Source of the DNA: Lachnospiraceae bacterium
GTDB lineage: Bacteria; Bacillota; Clostridia; Lachnospirales; Lachnospiraceae
Assembly: GCA_017934175.1 (NCBI GenBank)
Contig: JAGBKB010000065.1
Coordinates: 21,710-85,709 of the forward strand
DNA length: 64,000 nt
Reading direction: 5' to 3'
Shown: positions 37,396 to 47,203 of the stretch, piece by piece
Position numbering within the stretch: position 1 is the first letter of the stretch
Layout of the letters: each line of letters begins with the position of its first letter
The notes under the pieces: model-generated
What the model saw: the letters and a program-made list of their open reading frames with translations, nothing else
Told to the model about the DNA's origin: nothing
The model's database searches: none
Translations under genes and position numbers: made by a program

Positions 37396-38098
37396 TCTTA
37401 TATCCTACACCCCATACTGTAGTTATTATTTTTTCTTCTCTTGTCTCTTCTTTCAATTTATTTCTCAATCTTCTTATATGAACCATTACATTGTTTGTAG
37501 CATCAAAGTTTTTTTCCTTCCATACATTCTCAAATATTTCTTCAGTTGAGAACACTTTATTTGGGTTTTTAGCAAGCAAAAATAAAATATCAAATTCAAT
37601 TTTTGTGAGTTTAATTTGTTCTTCATCAACTTTTACTTCATGAGTTATCTTATTAATATAAAGGTTTCTTATATTTATTTCATCCGCATCATCGGATGCT
37701 TTTTTGTTTGGATTTAATACTGTATATCTTCTTAACTGCGCTTTTATTCTTGCTATAAGTTCAAGAGGTTTTATTGGTTTTGTTACATAGTCATCAGCGC
37801 CAAGTGTCAACCCTTCAACCTTATCTTTTTCACTTGTTTTTGCAGTAACCATAATAACTGGTATGTTATACTTTTCTCTAATTCTTTTTAGTGTCTCTCT
37901 ACCATCCATTTTAGGCATCATAACATCAAGCAAAACTAAATCATAGTGACTCTCATCTAAAAACTTTAATGCTTCAACCCCATTTTTTGCTTTTTTTACA
38001 TTATAATCCTGACTCATAAGATGAATCTCAATTAATTCTGCTATTTCTTTTTCATCATCTACTACAAGAATACTCTTCTTTTCATTATTGTCTGCCAT
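37385..38098 (-). CDS. OmpR/PhoB-family response regulator
   Basis: About 237 residues. Receiver domain with DDEKE, the phospho-Asp in LVLLDVMMPKMDG and Lys in VTKPIKPLE, followed by a winged helix (KIEFDILFLLAKNPNKVF and VWGVGYKI). The start at 38098 has GGAGGTG five bases upstream; a longer frame from 38128 would run into the preceding gene. Partner of the kinase downstream. Confidence 0.95.
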   Translation of the reverse strand: MADNNEKKSILVVDDEKEIAELIEIHLMSQDYNVKKAKNGVEALKFLDESHYDLVLLDVMMPKMDGRETLKRIREKYNIPVIMVTAKTSEKDKVEGLTLGADDYVTKPIKPLELIARIKAQLRRYTVLNPNKKASDDADEINIRNLYINKITHEVKVDEEQIKLTKIEFDILFLLAKNPNKVFSTEEIFENVWKEKNFDATNNVMVHIRRLRNKLKEETREEKIITTVWGVGYKIEK

Positions 38099-38099
38099 A

Positions 38100-38837
38100 T
38101 TACACCTCCATAATAAGTTTTCGCACAATTTCTTGACTATACTTTCCTAAATCACTCTTTTCATCTTCATTTAACTCACTAATTTTAAAAGGTTCCCCTA
38201 TATTTATATATATATCAGTTGCTTTAATAAATGGTCTCTGCTTCTCATACACATATTCAGTATTTTTAAAAGCCACAGGTAATATATAGCAATCAACCTT
38301 TTCAGGTATTTTGAACACCCCAGATTTAAACTCCAATAAGTCACTTGGATTATCACTTTTACATCTTGTCCCTTCTGGGAATATCCACATAGTAGTTCCA
38401 TCTTTTATATAGTTTATACAATCAACGACCATTTTAAATCCATCTCGAAGATTCTGTCTATCTAAAAACACGCAATTAATTTTTTTCATCCAATAAGATA
38501 AGATAGGTATTTTTTCAAGACTTTTTTTCGCAACAATTCCTACACTTCTATCAAAAATCAAATATCCTCTAACCACATCACAAAATCCTCTATGGTTTGA
38601 AATGATGAAATATGCTTTTTCTTTAGATAGTTTTTTAATATTTTCTATGCCTTTTATATTTGCCTTAACTCCAGCGATTAACACAACAATAGAAAAAACT
38701 AATCTAACTATCATATTGCTATATTTTACAGCAACATCTTTATTGATTTTTGTAATAAAAAACATAATTACATAATCAATAATTGTATATGCAGTTACTA
38801 TAATTATCAATATAAAAATTAACAAAAGTCTTATCAT
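38100..38837 (-). CDS. plsC: 1-acyl-glycerol-3-phosphate acyltransferase (PlsC-like)
   Basis: A 245-residue protein: one or two N-terminal helices, the catalytic NHRGFCD (HX4D) motif, VFLDRQ, and FPEGTR. It adds the second acyl chain in phosphatidic acid synthesis. It ends one base before the response regulator ATG and follows a polysaccharide export permease. Confidence 0.9.
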   Translation of the reverse strand: MIRLLLIFILIIIVTAYTIIDYVIMFFITKINKDVAVKYSNMIVRLVFSIVVLIAGVKANIKGIENIKKLSKEKAYFIISNHRGFCDVVRGYLIFDRSVGIVAKKSLEKIPILSYWMKKINCVFLDRQNLRDGFKMVVDCINYIKDGTTMWIFPEGTRCKSDNPSDLLEFKSGVFKIPEKVDCYILPVAFKNTEYVYEKQRPFIKATDIYINIGEPFKISELNEDEKSDLGKYSQEIVRKLIMEV

Positions 38838-38839
38838 AT

Positions 38840-39628
38840 CTACAACACATCCGAAAAATGAATTTTAAGTTTATTAAATATCTTATAACCTATAAAAAAT
38901 ATAATTATTGTAACTATGAAATAATAAATAGTTAAAACCAATAAATCAGGAAAATTGTCACCAATCATACTATATCTATAACCTTTTACTATATAGTATA
39001 TTGGGTTCAATTTTATAAGTTTTGTTAGAATTGGCGCCTTATTTAAAAATAAACTTTCATCATACATAATAGGTGCCATCCACATACCAAATTGCATAAA
39101 TATCGCTACTATTTGTCCCATATCTTTAAAAAACACATTTATTGCACTTGTAAAATATATTATCCCAAGTGACAATACTGATAGTGCAAATGAAAAATAA
39201 ACTACAAGTAGTGATTTCACAGTTATTGGAACTTTAGCAACAATAAACACAATAAACATAATAATTACAAAGCATATATGACTTAAAAAAACTGATAACA
39301 ACTTTACAAGTGGCAATAACTCCATATTAAAGACTATCTTTTTTACAAGATAATTATATTCATATAAAACTTGTGTCCCCTGAAGTATTGAATCTTGGAA
39401 GTAGAACCAAGGTATTATTCCTGGAATCAACCATATCACATAACTTACCCCTGGAACTGGTGGAACAGATTTAAAACCTACTTGGAATATAAGTGTGTAG
39501 ACAAGCACAGTAGCAAGCGGTTGGATAAACATCCATATCACACCAAAATATGAACCAACAAATCTCTTCTTAAAGTCAGATAACGCAAGGTTCAATGCTA
39601 TTTTAAAATTTTTAGATATTGTATTCAT
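38840..39628 (-). CDS. ABC-2 polysaccharide export permease (TagG/Wzm-like)
   Basis: A 262-residue, six-helix protein with LALSDFKKRFVGSYFGVIWMF (in part) and IPGIIPWFYFQDS and the C-terminal LNPIYYIVKGYRY, as in permeases for teichoic acid or O-antigen-like glycans. The matching ATPase (TagH/Wzt) is not adjacent in the window. Confidence 0.88.
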   Translation of the reverse strand: MNTISKNFKIALNLALSDFKKRFVGSYFGVIWMFIQPLATVLVYTLIFQVGFKSVPPVPGVSYVIWLIPGIIPWFYFQDSILQGTQVLYEYNYLVKKIVFNMELLPLVKLLSVFLSHICFVIIMFIVFIVAKVPITVKSLLVVYFSFALSVLSLGIIYFTSAINVFFKDMGQIVAIFMQFGMWMAPIMYDESLFLNKAPILTKLIKLNPIYYIVKGYRYSMIGDNFPDLLVLTIYYFIVTIIIFFIGYKIFNKLKIHFSDVL

Positions 39629-39642
39629 CTTAACTATTACCC

Positions 39643-40653
39643 TTAAATATGTAAATTAGAACCAACTTTTATAGAATTAGTACTTAATCCCTTAAAATAT
39701 TTTTTATTATACGCATACTTAATACACTTCTCATTTGTTAAACTTTTGTAATTTATCCCTTTCTTAAACCCTAAAAATCTATACACACATTCGATTAAAA
39801 AATCTAAAGTCATAAATATATGTAATCTTTTTAATAATCTCTTTACAACATATATAACCAGTTTCTTACCTTCACTATAAGACTTAACACTTTTAAATAT
39901 ATAAGCATTATCAGCGTGAGAAACCCCTATATCAAAGTTTCTACTAAACTGTTCGCGATATGTATAATTATGAGAATGTAGCACTACAGCATCTGCACTA
40001 TATACTACCTTATACCCACTATTTATAACTTTATATGCATAAAGTGTATCTTCATTTAATATCAAATCTTCTTCAAACTTTCCTACACTATTAAAAATAC
40101 TTACATCATACATAGCACATACATTTGAGCAAAAATAGTTTTTTATTCCTAGTTCTTTTTCACTATTCTTATCTTTTATTACATCAAACTCTGGGTAGTT
40201 AAACTCTCTCACATATTTTTCTTTTAGTTTAGCATTTTGTTTTGCAACCTGCCTCGCATAGACTGTTGCTACTTTTTCTTTGTCAGTATATTTGTCAAAT
40301 GCATTAAGTAGGTTTTCACATAGACTTTTATCATATGGAACTGCATCATCTGTCAAAAACAGCACATATTCAGTATCAATGTGTTTAACTGCATCATTTC
40401 TTGTCCTGCCGTGGTCAAAATCTTTTTCATCTATATGAAAAAGTTTCACTACATCTTTATTATCATATAATAATTTTTCAAGTTTAAACCGGTCAGTTAT
40501 ATGTTTAAAAAATCTTATCAAATCTGTATTATATATTACTATCTTTTTAGGCAATATTGTTTGAGATAATAGTTTTTCTAATGAAAAAATCAACTCATCA
40601 CTTGGCATATGAGTAAGAATTACAACACTATAACCTTTTATATTATCATTCAT
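39643..40653 (-). CDS. Family 2 glycosyltransferase
   Basis: A 336-residue cytoplasmic transferase. N-terminal SVVILTHMPSDELIFSLEKLLSQ and the metal-binding TDDAVPYDKS (DxD-like) mark GT2. The FHIDEKDFDHGRTRNDAVKH segment resembles rhamnosyltransferases. It overlaps the flippase stop by four bases and is part of a surface-glycan cluster. Confidence 0.88.
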   Translation of the reverse strand: MNDNIKGYSVVILTHMPSDELIFSLEKLLSQTILPKKIVIYNTDLIRFFKHITDRFKLEKLLYDNKDVVKLFHIDEKDFDHGRTRNDAVKHIDTEYVLFLTDDAVPYDKSLCENLLNAFDKYTDKEKVATVYARQVAKQNAKLKEKYVREFNYPEFDVIKDKNSEKELGIKNYFCSNVCAMYDVSIFNSVGKFEEDLILNEDTLYAYKVINSGYKVVYSADAVVLHSHNYTYREQFSRNFDIGVSHADNAYIFKSVKSYSEGKKLVIYVVKRLLKRLHIFMTLDFLIECVYRFLGFKKGINYKSLTNEKCIKYAYNKKYFKGLSTNSIKVGSNLHI

Positions 40654-41927
40654 CGATTTGTTAAAACCTTAACTACAATTACTCCAACAAACAACAAGAA
40701 CATACTTATAACAAATGACACTGCTGCTCCTATTATTCCATAATTAACTACATATGTTTTTGAAATAAATATAGATATAATTGCAACTACTATATATGAA
40801 ATCACCAAGTATCGCTGTTTACTTTCTATTATAATTGCAAAATACATAGGAGTACATATTGTATAGAACATTCCACCAAACATAACTATTAAGAAAACTA
40901 AATAGTCAATAGAAAGCCCATTATACACTATTTCATTTCTTGTAAAACTATAAGCATTACCTGTCACATAATTTATTAAATCAAGATATATATTGCCCAT
41001 AAGAATTGCAGCAATGAAAGACACAATAGAAATTAGTAATGCTATAATAAATGTTCCAAATAATATTTTTCTATATTCATCTTTATTGTTATAATATGCA
41101 TTTGAAAGTGGTGTAAGTATAGGTTTCATAAAAAGTGTCATTACCAAATATATGACATTTGTAGGCATAAATAAGAGGTTAAAAAATCCACTATACACAT
41201 CACTTAAATTAGCATCTATAGACATCTTTGCCGAAGAAAATATATACATATCCAAAAAAGTTATTAAAAAAAGTGGAAGTGCCTCAAAAAATAATGTTTG
41301 ATTCTTATTGCTATTATCAACTAATTTTGCAGTTTTAAATACATTTTTACTTCTTGCAATATTAAATAAATAAAATGCCAAACACTCTACAGAAAAGGCA
41401 GCAATCTCTGCTATAAGTAAATTATTGGTTATGTAAACTACAATTATAAGTGTTGCTGTGAATGACAAAATCCTAAAAAATGTACTTTGGCCACTCATAA
41501 ATAGTTTATTAACTCTTTGATATTCACATTCAAAATAGTCAGCAAATCCATCAAGCGCTCCATGCAAAACCAGAATTAATAAAAGTATTGACTTAATAGA
41601 ATTATAATTTCCATTTATATATCTAAATGAAATATAACATATACCAGCAAATATGCTTATCAAAAAAGTCTTTATACCAAAATGCACATAATCTTTAAAT
41701 GAATATCTATATTTTATGTCAACAATGTGCATAGGTCTTATGCCAAAGAATGATATAATAAATATAAGATGTGCAAATGTAGAAAACCCAAAACTGAAAA
41801 TACCACCTTCAATATTGCCACAAATATTTATTATCACAACTGACAAAAGTAATGAAACTGCTGAATATGTAATAGTTCCAAGTGTATTCCAAACTATATC
41901 TTTCAATTTTATATTATCACTTCTCAT
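40650..41927 (-). CDS. Polysaccharide flippase-like membrane protein
   Basis: A 425-residue protein with about 12-14 hydrophobic helices in the MATE/Wzx superfamily style (Wzx-like). It likely flips lipid-linked glycan across the membrane. Neighbours are a glycosyltransferase and the export permease. The exact substrate is unknown. Confidence 0.75.
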   Translation of the reverse strand: MRSDNIKLKDIVWNTLGTITYSAVSLLLSVVIINICGNIEGGIFSFGFSTFAHLIFIISFFGIRPMHIVDIKYRYSFKDYVHFGIKTFLISIFAGICYISFRYINGNYNSIKSILLLILVLHGALDGFADYFECEYQRVNKLFMSGQSTFFRILSFTATLIIVVYITNNLLIAEIAAFSVECLAFYLFNIARSKNVFKTAKLVDNSNKNQTLFFEALPLFLITFLDMYIFSSAKMSIDANLSDVYSGFFNLLFMPTNVIYLVMTLFMKPILTPLSNAYYNNKDEYRKILFGTFIIALLISIVSFIAAILMGNIYLDLINYVTGNAYSFTRNEIVYNGLSIDYLVFLIVMFGGMFYTICTPMYFAIIIESKQRYLVISYIVVAIISIFISKTYVVNYGIIGAAVSFVISMFLLFVGVIVVKVLTNR

Positions 41928-42892
41928 TTAATAGTTTTTGGGAAATAATTATAATATATATCTTCAAACTTATTAATCTCACATTTGAGTCCATCTTTCA
42001 AATCTATATTTTTCCAATATGCTGAATTAGATTTTATAACATATTGCTCTTGATACTTCTTAAAGTTCTCCTCAAACTCATTATTCTTCATTACCTTTAA
42101 CACTTCAAGTCTTCTATCCTCTGTCTCATCTTCTAAATAGTCATCAATACATTTAAAAATATAATATTTATTTTTGAATTGCAACACTCCACTACTTTGA
42201 CCAGTACTCATATAAAATAATTCTGGAAATCTTGTAGAAAGTTCATCGCCTCTTTTTATTATCATCTCAATCTCTGTGTCAAGACTTCTTGTTTTAGCAA
42301 AGTATGCGAAGTTAGCACCTTTGGCTTTTAATTGTTCAGTAATTTTATCCGCTGTCTCTTTATCATCAAATACCATATACTGAACTTTTATAACTTTTGC
42401 TTCTGATATACTTAATTCAGTACTTGCCTTTTTAGACAAACTATCTACAACAAGTCTTGCTATATGGTAATCTTTAAAAGCATTATATACATCTTCCGTG
42501 CTGCAATTTATGAACTCTATATCATCATATGATAGGCTATTATAATATTCATTACTTGCGCTAATTAGTTTTTCTTCATCGGAACTACTAAGAACTATAT
42601 TTAAGTCACTTGCTGTAAGTTTCAAAACCATTAGTTTTTCCACAAAACTTTTTGTTATAGAAACTATATATTCTCTAAAATAAAGTTTTCCATCGCCACT
42701 CTTTAAATCCCATATTTCTTTCCCAAATCTATTTTCATATTTATTTTTTTCTTCAGCAACAAAAATCATTGCTTCGCCCTTTGATAACTCTTCGGCTTTA
42801 GCAATTTTTTGGTTTTCAAACTCAATTCCTTTGCAGGAAATCATTTGAAATACTATGAAAATATTTAAAATTATAATAAATAACTTTTTCAT
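41924..42892 (-). CDS. PrsA-like foldase lipoprotein
   Basis: About 322 residues from MKKLF. The lipobox FQMISC marks a lipoprotein. After a helical chaperone-like part, a weak parvulin-type region (KVIKVQYMVFDDKETADKITEQ in part, FAYFAKTRSLD) points to the SurA/PrsA peptidyl-prolyl isomerase family, which folds secreted proteins outside the membrane. An upstream in-frame start (42934) overlaps the DUF212 gene and lacks support; the lipobox favours 42892. Confidence 0.7.
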   Translation of the reverse strand: MKKLFIIILNIFIVFQMISCKGIEFENQKIAKAEELSKGEAMIFVAEEKNKYENRFGKEIWDLKSGDGKLYFREYIVSITKSFVEKLMVLKLTASDLNIVLSSSDEEKLISASNEYYNSLSYDDIEFINCSTEDVYNAFKDYHIARLVVDSLSKKASTELSISEAKVIKVQYMVFDDKETADKITEQLKAKGANFAYFAKTRSLDTEIEMIIKRGDELSTRFPELFYMSTGQSSGVLQFKNKYYIFKCIDDYLEDETEDRRLEVLKVMKNNEFEENFKKYQEQYVIKSNSAYWKNIDLKDGLKCEINKFEDIYYNYFPKTIK

Positions 42893-42920
42893 ACAAATAA
42901 CAATATCTTTTTTAATTTTT

Positions 42921-43388
42921 TTACACTTTTCCATAAACTACAAATATCATAAATATTGAAACTAAAACACCTACGAGTGCACCCACAAATGCCTGTGATG
43001 GCGTATGCCCAACATATTCTTTAAGTGCTGTTTCAAAGTCCAATTCTTTAAATGCATTCGTTTCAAATATCATGGTATTTAATACTTTCGCTTGTTTACC
43101 GGTCTCAAGTCTTACTCCAACAGCATCATGTATCACAATAATTGTAAATATAACTGAAAGAGCAAAAGCAGCGCTTCCTAACCCTTCATAATATCCAAGC
43201 GCTATTGATAGTGCCACAACTGTAGCAGTATGAGAAGAAGGCATACCACCAGCGCCGACAACTCTTGAAATGACCAATTTTTTATTCATTTTTAACTCTA
43301 CAAACATTTTAAGAATGCCTGCTGTAAGCCAAGACATTGCAGCAATAATAAGAGGCTTGTTTAATACTAATTCTTTTAAAAAATTCAT
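42921..43388 (-). CDS. DUF212 / divergent PAP2 family membrane protein
   Basis: A 155-residue membrane protein with GAGGMPSSHTATVVALS and VIHDAVGVRLETGKQA, the motifs of the divergent PAP2 family, which may be a lipid phosphatase. It lies after recN and before the PrsA-like gene. Confidence 0.9.
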   Translation of the reverse strand: MNFLKELVLNKPLIIAAMSWLTAGILKMFVELKMNKKLVISRVVGAGGMPSSHTATVVALSIALGYYEGLGSAAFALSVIFTIIVIHDAVGVRLETGKQAKVLNTMIFETNAFKELDFETALKEYVGHTPSQAFVGALVGVLVSIFMIFVVYGKV

Positions 43389-43389
43389 A

Positions 43390-45051
43390 CTATTTTTCCT
43401 TCTTTGACATTGCTTTTAGTTCTTTAGCATTAGCGATAACACTTTCAGTAAGTTCTCCGCTTGAACTTATAAGTCTACCTATTTCTTTAATCATACCATC
43501 TTCACTTAATTCATCAATAGTTGTAATAGTTCTATCACTTTCAACTCCTTTTTTGATAACAAAGTGATTGTCAGCCATAGCGGCAATTTGTGGTAAATGA
43601 GTTATTAAAATTACTTGGTGATTTTTAGCAATTTTATTAAGTTTTGTAGCAACTTTTGAAGCAGTGATTCCACTTATACCAGCATCTATTTCATCAAATA
43701 TCAATGTTTCAGTTCCATAACTTTCTGACAAAATAGTTTTAATTGAGAGCATAATTCTTGAAAGTTCTCCGCCTGAAGCAACATCACTTAATGGTCGCAT
43801 CTTTTCTCCAGTATTTAGAGATATTAAGAATGTAACATCATCAAAGCCATCTCTACTCACTTCATTTTTTCTTTCTATACTTATATCAAACTTAACATCA
43901 AGAAATCCTAAATCTTTAAGTTCTTCTACTAATAGTTTTATAAAGTTTTTTGATTCCTTCTTTCTTAAATCGCTTAAATCAATACATGCATTTTCAAGTT
44001 CTTTTTCAAGTTCATCCAAATTAGATTTGGCTATTTTCTTTTGCTCATCATAATTATCTAATTCTTCAAGTCTATTTTTCTTATTATTATATTCATTCAT
44101 CATCTCATCATATGAATTACTATATTTAGCAAGTATTCCCCTTATATTTTCAAGTCTGTTTTCCATATCATGAAACTCTTTTTCATCTAAATCATAAGTT
44201 TCAATCTTTCTATCAAGTTCTTTTATACTATCACTTATAATAGAATCTGCATCTGTAAGGCTTGAATAAATATCTTCAAGTGTTGCATCATATTTTAGTC
44301 CATCTTTTATCTCCTTTATAGCATTTGATACATTTGCATCTTGTAAATAATTGAGGGCACTTGATAAAGACTCTATTATATTCTTTGAATTAGAAATAAG
44401 TTTAAACTTATCAGATAATTCTTCTTCTTCGCCTTTTTTTATTTCAGCCTTTTCTATCTCATCTATTTCATACTTCAAAATGTCAATTTCCCTAATTCTC
44501 ATTTTCTCATCTAAATTAAATGAATCATATTTTTCTTTTGCCTCTTTTAATTTAGTATAGATGTTACTTATATTATCTTTCCTTTTATATGCTTCTACTC
44601 CAATAAAGTCATCTAAAAATATTATATGTTTAGCATTCTTTCTTAAAGTCTCTCCATCATGTTGACCATATATATTTATTAATTTATCTGTAACTTCTTT
44701 AATTTTATTGAGTGTGCTTGGCTCATCATTTATTTTTGTTATATTTTTATCTTTTGTTATTCTTCTATATATTATAACTTTACCATCATCTGCTATAGTT
44801 ATGTCTAAATCTTTTAATCTTTTTATTAAACTTTTATCTTTTATGGAAAACTCAATAGATACAACAGTATCTTCATTTTCATCTCTCATCACATCTTTAC
44901 TTGCTCTCATGCCAAGTGCAAGATTGATTGAACCAATCAAAATTGATTTTCCACTACCAGTTTCACCAGTTAGCACATTTAAATTATTTTTAAAATCTAT
45001 ATGTGCTTCTTTTATAAGTGCAAAGTTTTTTACAGCCAAACTATCTAACAT
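43390..45051 (-). CDS. recN: DNA repair ATPase RecN
   Basis: A 553-residue SMC-like protein: N-terminal Walker A GETGSGKS, long coiled coil (about residues 160-370), and C-terminal VASGGELSRIMLS and LIFDEIDAGISG. It helps in double-strand break repair. Its start overlaps the argR stop (TAATG), the usual Clostridia arrangement. Confidence 0.96.
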   Translation of the reverse strand: MLDSLAVKNFALIKEAHIDFKNNLNVLTGETGSGKSILIGSINLALGMRASKDVMRDENEDTVVSIEFSIKDKSLIKRLKDLDITIADDGKVIIYRRITKDKNITKINDEPSTLNKIKEVTDKLINIYGQHDGETLRKNAKHIIFLDDFIGVEAYKRKDNISNIYTKLKEAKEKYDSFNLDEKMRIREIDILKYEIDEIEKAEIKKGEEEELSDKFKLISNSKNIIESLSSALNYLQDANVSNAIKEIKDGLKYDATLEDIYSSLTDADSIISDSIKELDRKIETYDLDEKEFHDMENRLENIRGILAKYSNSYDEMMNEYNNKKNRLEELDNYDEQKKIAKSNLDELEKELENACIDLSDLRKKESKNFIKLLVEELKDLGFLDVKFDISIERKNEVSRDGFDDVTFLISLNTGEKMRPLSDVASGGELSRIMLSIKTILSESYGTETLIFDEIDAGISGITASKVATKLNKIAKNHQVILITHLPQIAAMADNHFVIKKGVESDRTITTIDELSEDGMIKEIGRLISSSGELTESVIANAKELKAMSKKEK

Positions 45052-45503
45052 TAATTGTCCTTTCTCATCAACACTTCAATCTTATTTTTTAAAAGCATTG
45101 CATTGTCATCATTCTTTGTCGCTATAAATATTGCATCATCTCCTGCAAGGGAACCTACTATTTCATCAAATGTCAAACCATCAAGTGCTGCGGCAGTTGC
45201 CATAGCCATACCTGATTGTGTCTTAACTATAAGAAGATTTTTTGCTACATCTAATGATTTTATCGTTTCTGCAATTATATTTATATATTTTTCAGAAAAA
45301 TTTGCTACATTTTCAACTACAGCATACTTAAACTTTCCATTACTTTTCACTTTAATAAGATTCAATTTTTGAATATCTCTTGATACTGTAGCCTGTGTAA
45401 CTTCATATCCTTTTTCTTGCAACTTAAATGCTAACTCGCTTTGATTTTCAATATCGTTATTTCGTATCAAATCAATAATTGCTTCGTGTCTTCCTTTTTT
45501 CAT
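45051..45503 (-). CDS. argR: Arginine repressor ArgR
   Basis: A 150-residue regulator. N-terminal winged helix (IIDLIRNNDIENQSELAF and VTQATVSRDIQKLNLIKV) and C-terminal oligomerisation and arginine-binding part (TVAGDDAIF-type: SLAGDDAIFIAT). It may sense arginine for the carbamate kinase pathway, but that is an inference. Conserved neighbour of recN and nadK. Confidence 0.95.
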   Translation of the reverse strand: MKKGRHEAIIDLIRNNDIENQSELAFKLQEKGYEVTQATVSRDIQKLNLIKVKSNGKFKYAVVENVANFSEKYINIIAETIKSLDVAKNLLIVKTQSGMAMATAAALDGLTFDEIVGSLAGDDAIFIATKNDDNAMLLKNKIEVLMRKDN

Positions 45504-45514
45504 CTTTTCACCAC

Positions 45515-46360
45515 CTATAATGCTTTTATTTTATTTCTTATATTTTCAAAAAATGTATTTCTTTCAAATGCTATATACTGCACCTTGTTTTTAAGTTCAA
45601 CAATCTCTACATCATCACCAACCTTTAAGTCAAAATTACTTCGCCCATCTACATCTACAAATTGACTTTCATTTAATATGCTTATTGTGACCTTATTTTT
45701 TGAATTAACCACATAACTTCTTTGATTAAGTGTAAATGGACAAATTGGTGTTATAATAAAACAATTAACATCATATAACACTATTGGTCCTCCTGCTGAA
45801 AATGAATGAGCAGTTGAACCTGTTGGTGTCGCTACTATCACTCCATCAGCCGCGAGTTCCGTAAGAGTATTTTTTTCTTTCCCAAGATATAATTTATACT
45901 TTGATATTTTTGAAATATTTTTAGTCGTTATAGTTGTTTCATTTACAGCATACGAATTAAATACTTTCTTGCCATTCCTATGAACTTTTACATCCAGCAT
46001 ACTGCGTTCTATAAATGAATACTCTTTTTTTACAATTTTTGTTATGACTTTATCAATATTCTTTAAATCATTTACTGCTGTCAAAAACCCAATAGTTCCT
46101 GCGTTCATACCGAGTATTGGTATCTTAAGTTTTCTTGCAATACGTGCTGATTTTAATATGGTTCCATCTCCACCAAATGAGATTAGTATGTCTATATCAT
46201 TTTTATAATTCTTATTATGTATCTTTGAATAAAACTCTTCTACTTCACTATAGCCCACTATTTCGTAAGTTATTTTATTCTTTTCAAGTGATTTTAGTAA
46301 TATATTTATTTTTGCCTTTTTTTTGTCTATATTATCTTTTGTCACTATTATTGCTTTCAT
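45515..46360 (-). CDS. nadK: NAD kinase
   Basis: A 281-residue enzyme: FGGDGTILKSAR, GMNAGTIGFLT, and GSTAHSFSAGGPIV. Makes NADP from NAD. Between tlyA and argR in the conserved block, with small gaps. Confidence 0.96.
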   Translation of the reverse strand: MKAIIVTKDNIDKKKAKINILLKSLEKNKITYEIVGYSEVEEFYSKIHNKNYKNDIDILISFGGDGTILKSARIARKLKIPILGMNAGTIGFLTAVNDLKNIDKVITKIVKKEYSFIERSMLDVKVHRNGKKVFNSYAVNETTITTKNISKISKYKLYLGKEKNTLTELAADGVIVATPTGSTAHSFSAGGPIVLYDVNCFIITPICPFTLNQRSYVVNSKNKVTISILNESQFVDVDGRSNFDLKVGDDVEIVELKNKVQYIAFERNTFFENIRNKIKAL

Positions 46361-46378
46361 TTACTTTCTCCATTGATA

Positions 46379-47203
46379 CTATAATTCTCTATGTGCATTA
46401 TCAACTATTTTTTCTACAAATTCATCATCAGTATTTATAATCTCTTTCAAAGTTCCATTCTTTACTATATATATTAAATATTCTATATTGCCCGCTGGTC
46501 CTTTTATAGGTGAATAATCCAGACCCATAATGGCAAAATTATTATTTTTACAAATCTCTATGACTTTTTTTATAACACTGATATGCGTTTTTTTACTTCT
46601 AACCACTCCACCTTTTTCTACTAACTCTTTACCTGCTTCAAATTGTGGTTTTATAAGTAACACTGCCTCACCATTTTCTTTCAATACTTCATAGACTACC
46701 CCAATTATTTTATCAAGCGATATAAAACTTACATCAACCGTTACAAAATCTATTAAACTATTATCAATATTCTCTTTCGTTAAATATCTTGCATTTGTAT
46801 TTTCCATAGGAACTACTCTATCATCTGTTCTTAATCTATAATCAAGTTGATTAGTTCCACAGTCTATAGCATATACTTTTTTAGCGCCATTTTGAAGCAT
46901 TACATCTGTAAAACCGCCAGTTGAAGCACCAATGTCTATACATACTTTATCTTCTAACTTGATGTCAAATACATTTACCGCTTTTTCTAATTTATATCCA
47001 CCACGACTAACATACTTTAGTTTTTCTCCTCTAAACTCTACCTGTGCATCTTCTTTTATCATGGTTCCTGGTTTATCTTCTTTTTGATTATTTACAAAGA
47101 CTTTCCCTTCCATAATGGCTACTCTTGCTTTTTCTCTTGTCTCAAAATAATCATTATTCGTAAGATATACATCTAATCTTATTTTTTTTATCTTATTTTC
47201 CAT
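46379..47203 (-). CDS. tlyA: TlyA-like rRNA 2'-O-methyltransferase
   Basis: A 274-residue protein: S4 RNA-binding domain at the N-terminus (RLDVYLTNNDYFETREKARVAIMEG in part), then the FtsJ-like methyltransferase fold with CIDIGASTGGFTDVML. Modifies 16S/23S rRNA in relatives. Overlaps the dxs stop by 11 bases. Confidence 0.94.
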   Translation of the reverse strand: MENKIKKIRLDVYLTNNDYFETREKARVAIMEGKVFVNNQKEDKPGTMIKEDAQVEFRGEKLKYVSRGGYKLEKAVNVFDIKLEDKVCIDIGASTGGFTDVMLQNGAKKVYAIDCGTNQLDYRLRTDDRVVPMENTNARYLTKENIDNSLIDFVTVDVSFISLDKIIGVVYEVLKENGEAVLLIKPQFEAGKELVEKGGVVRSKKTHISVIKKVIEICKNNNFAIMGLDYSPIKGPAGNIEYLIYIVKNGTLKEIINTDDEFVEKIVDNAHREL

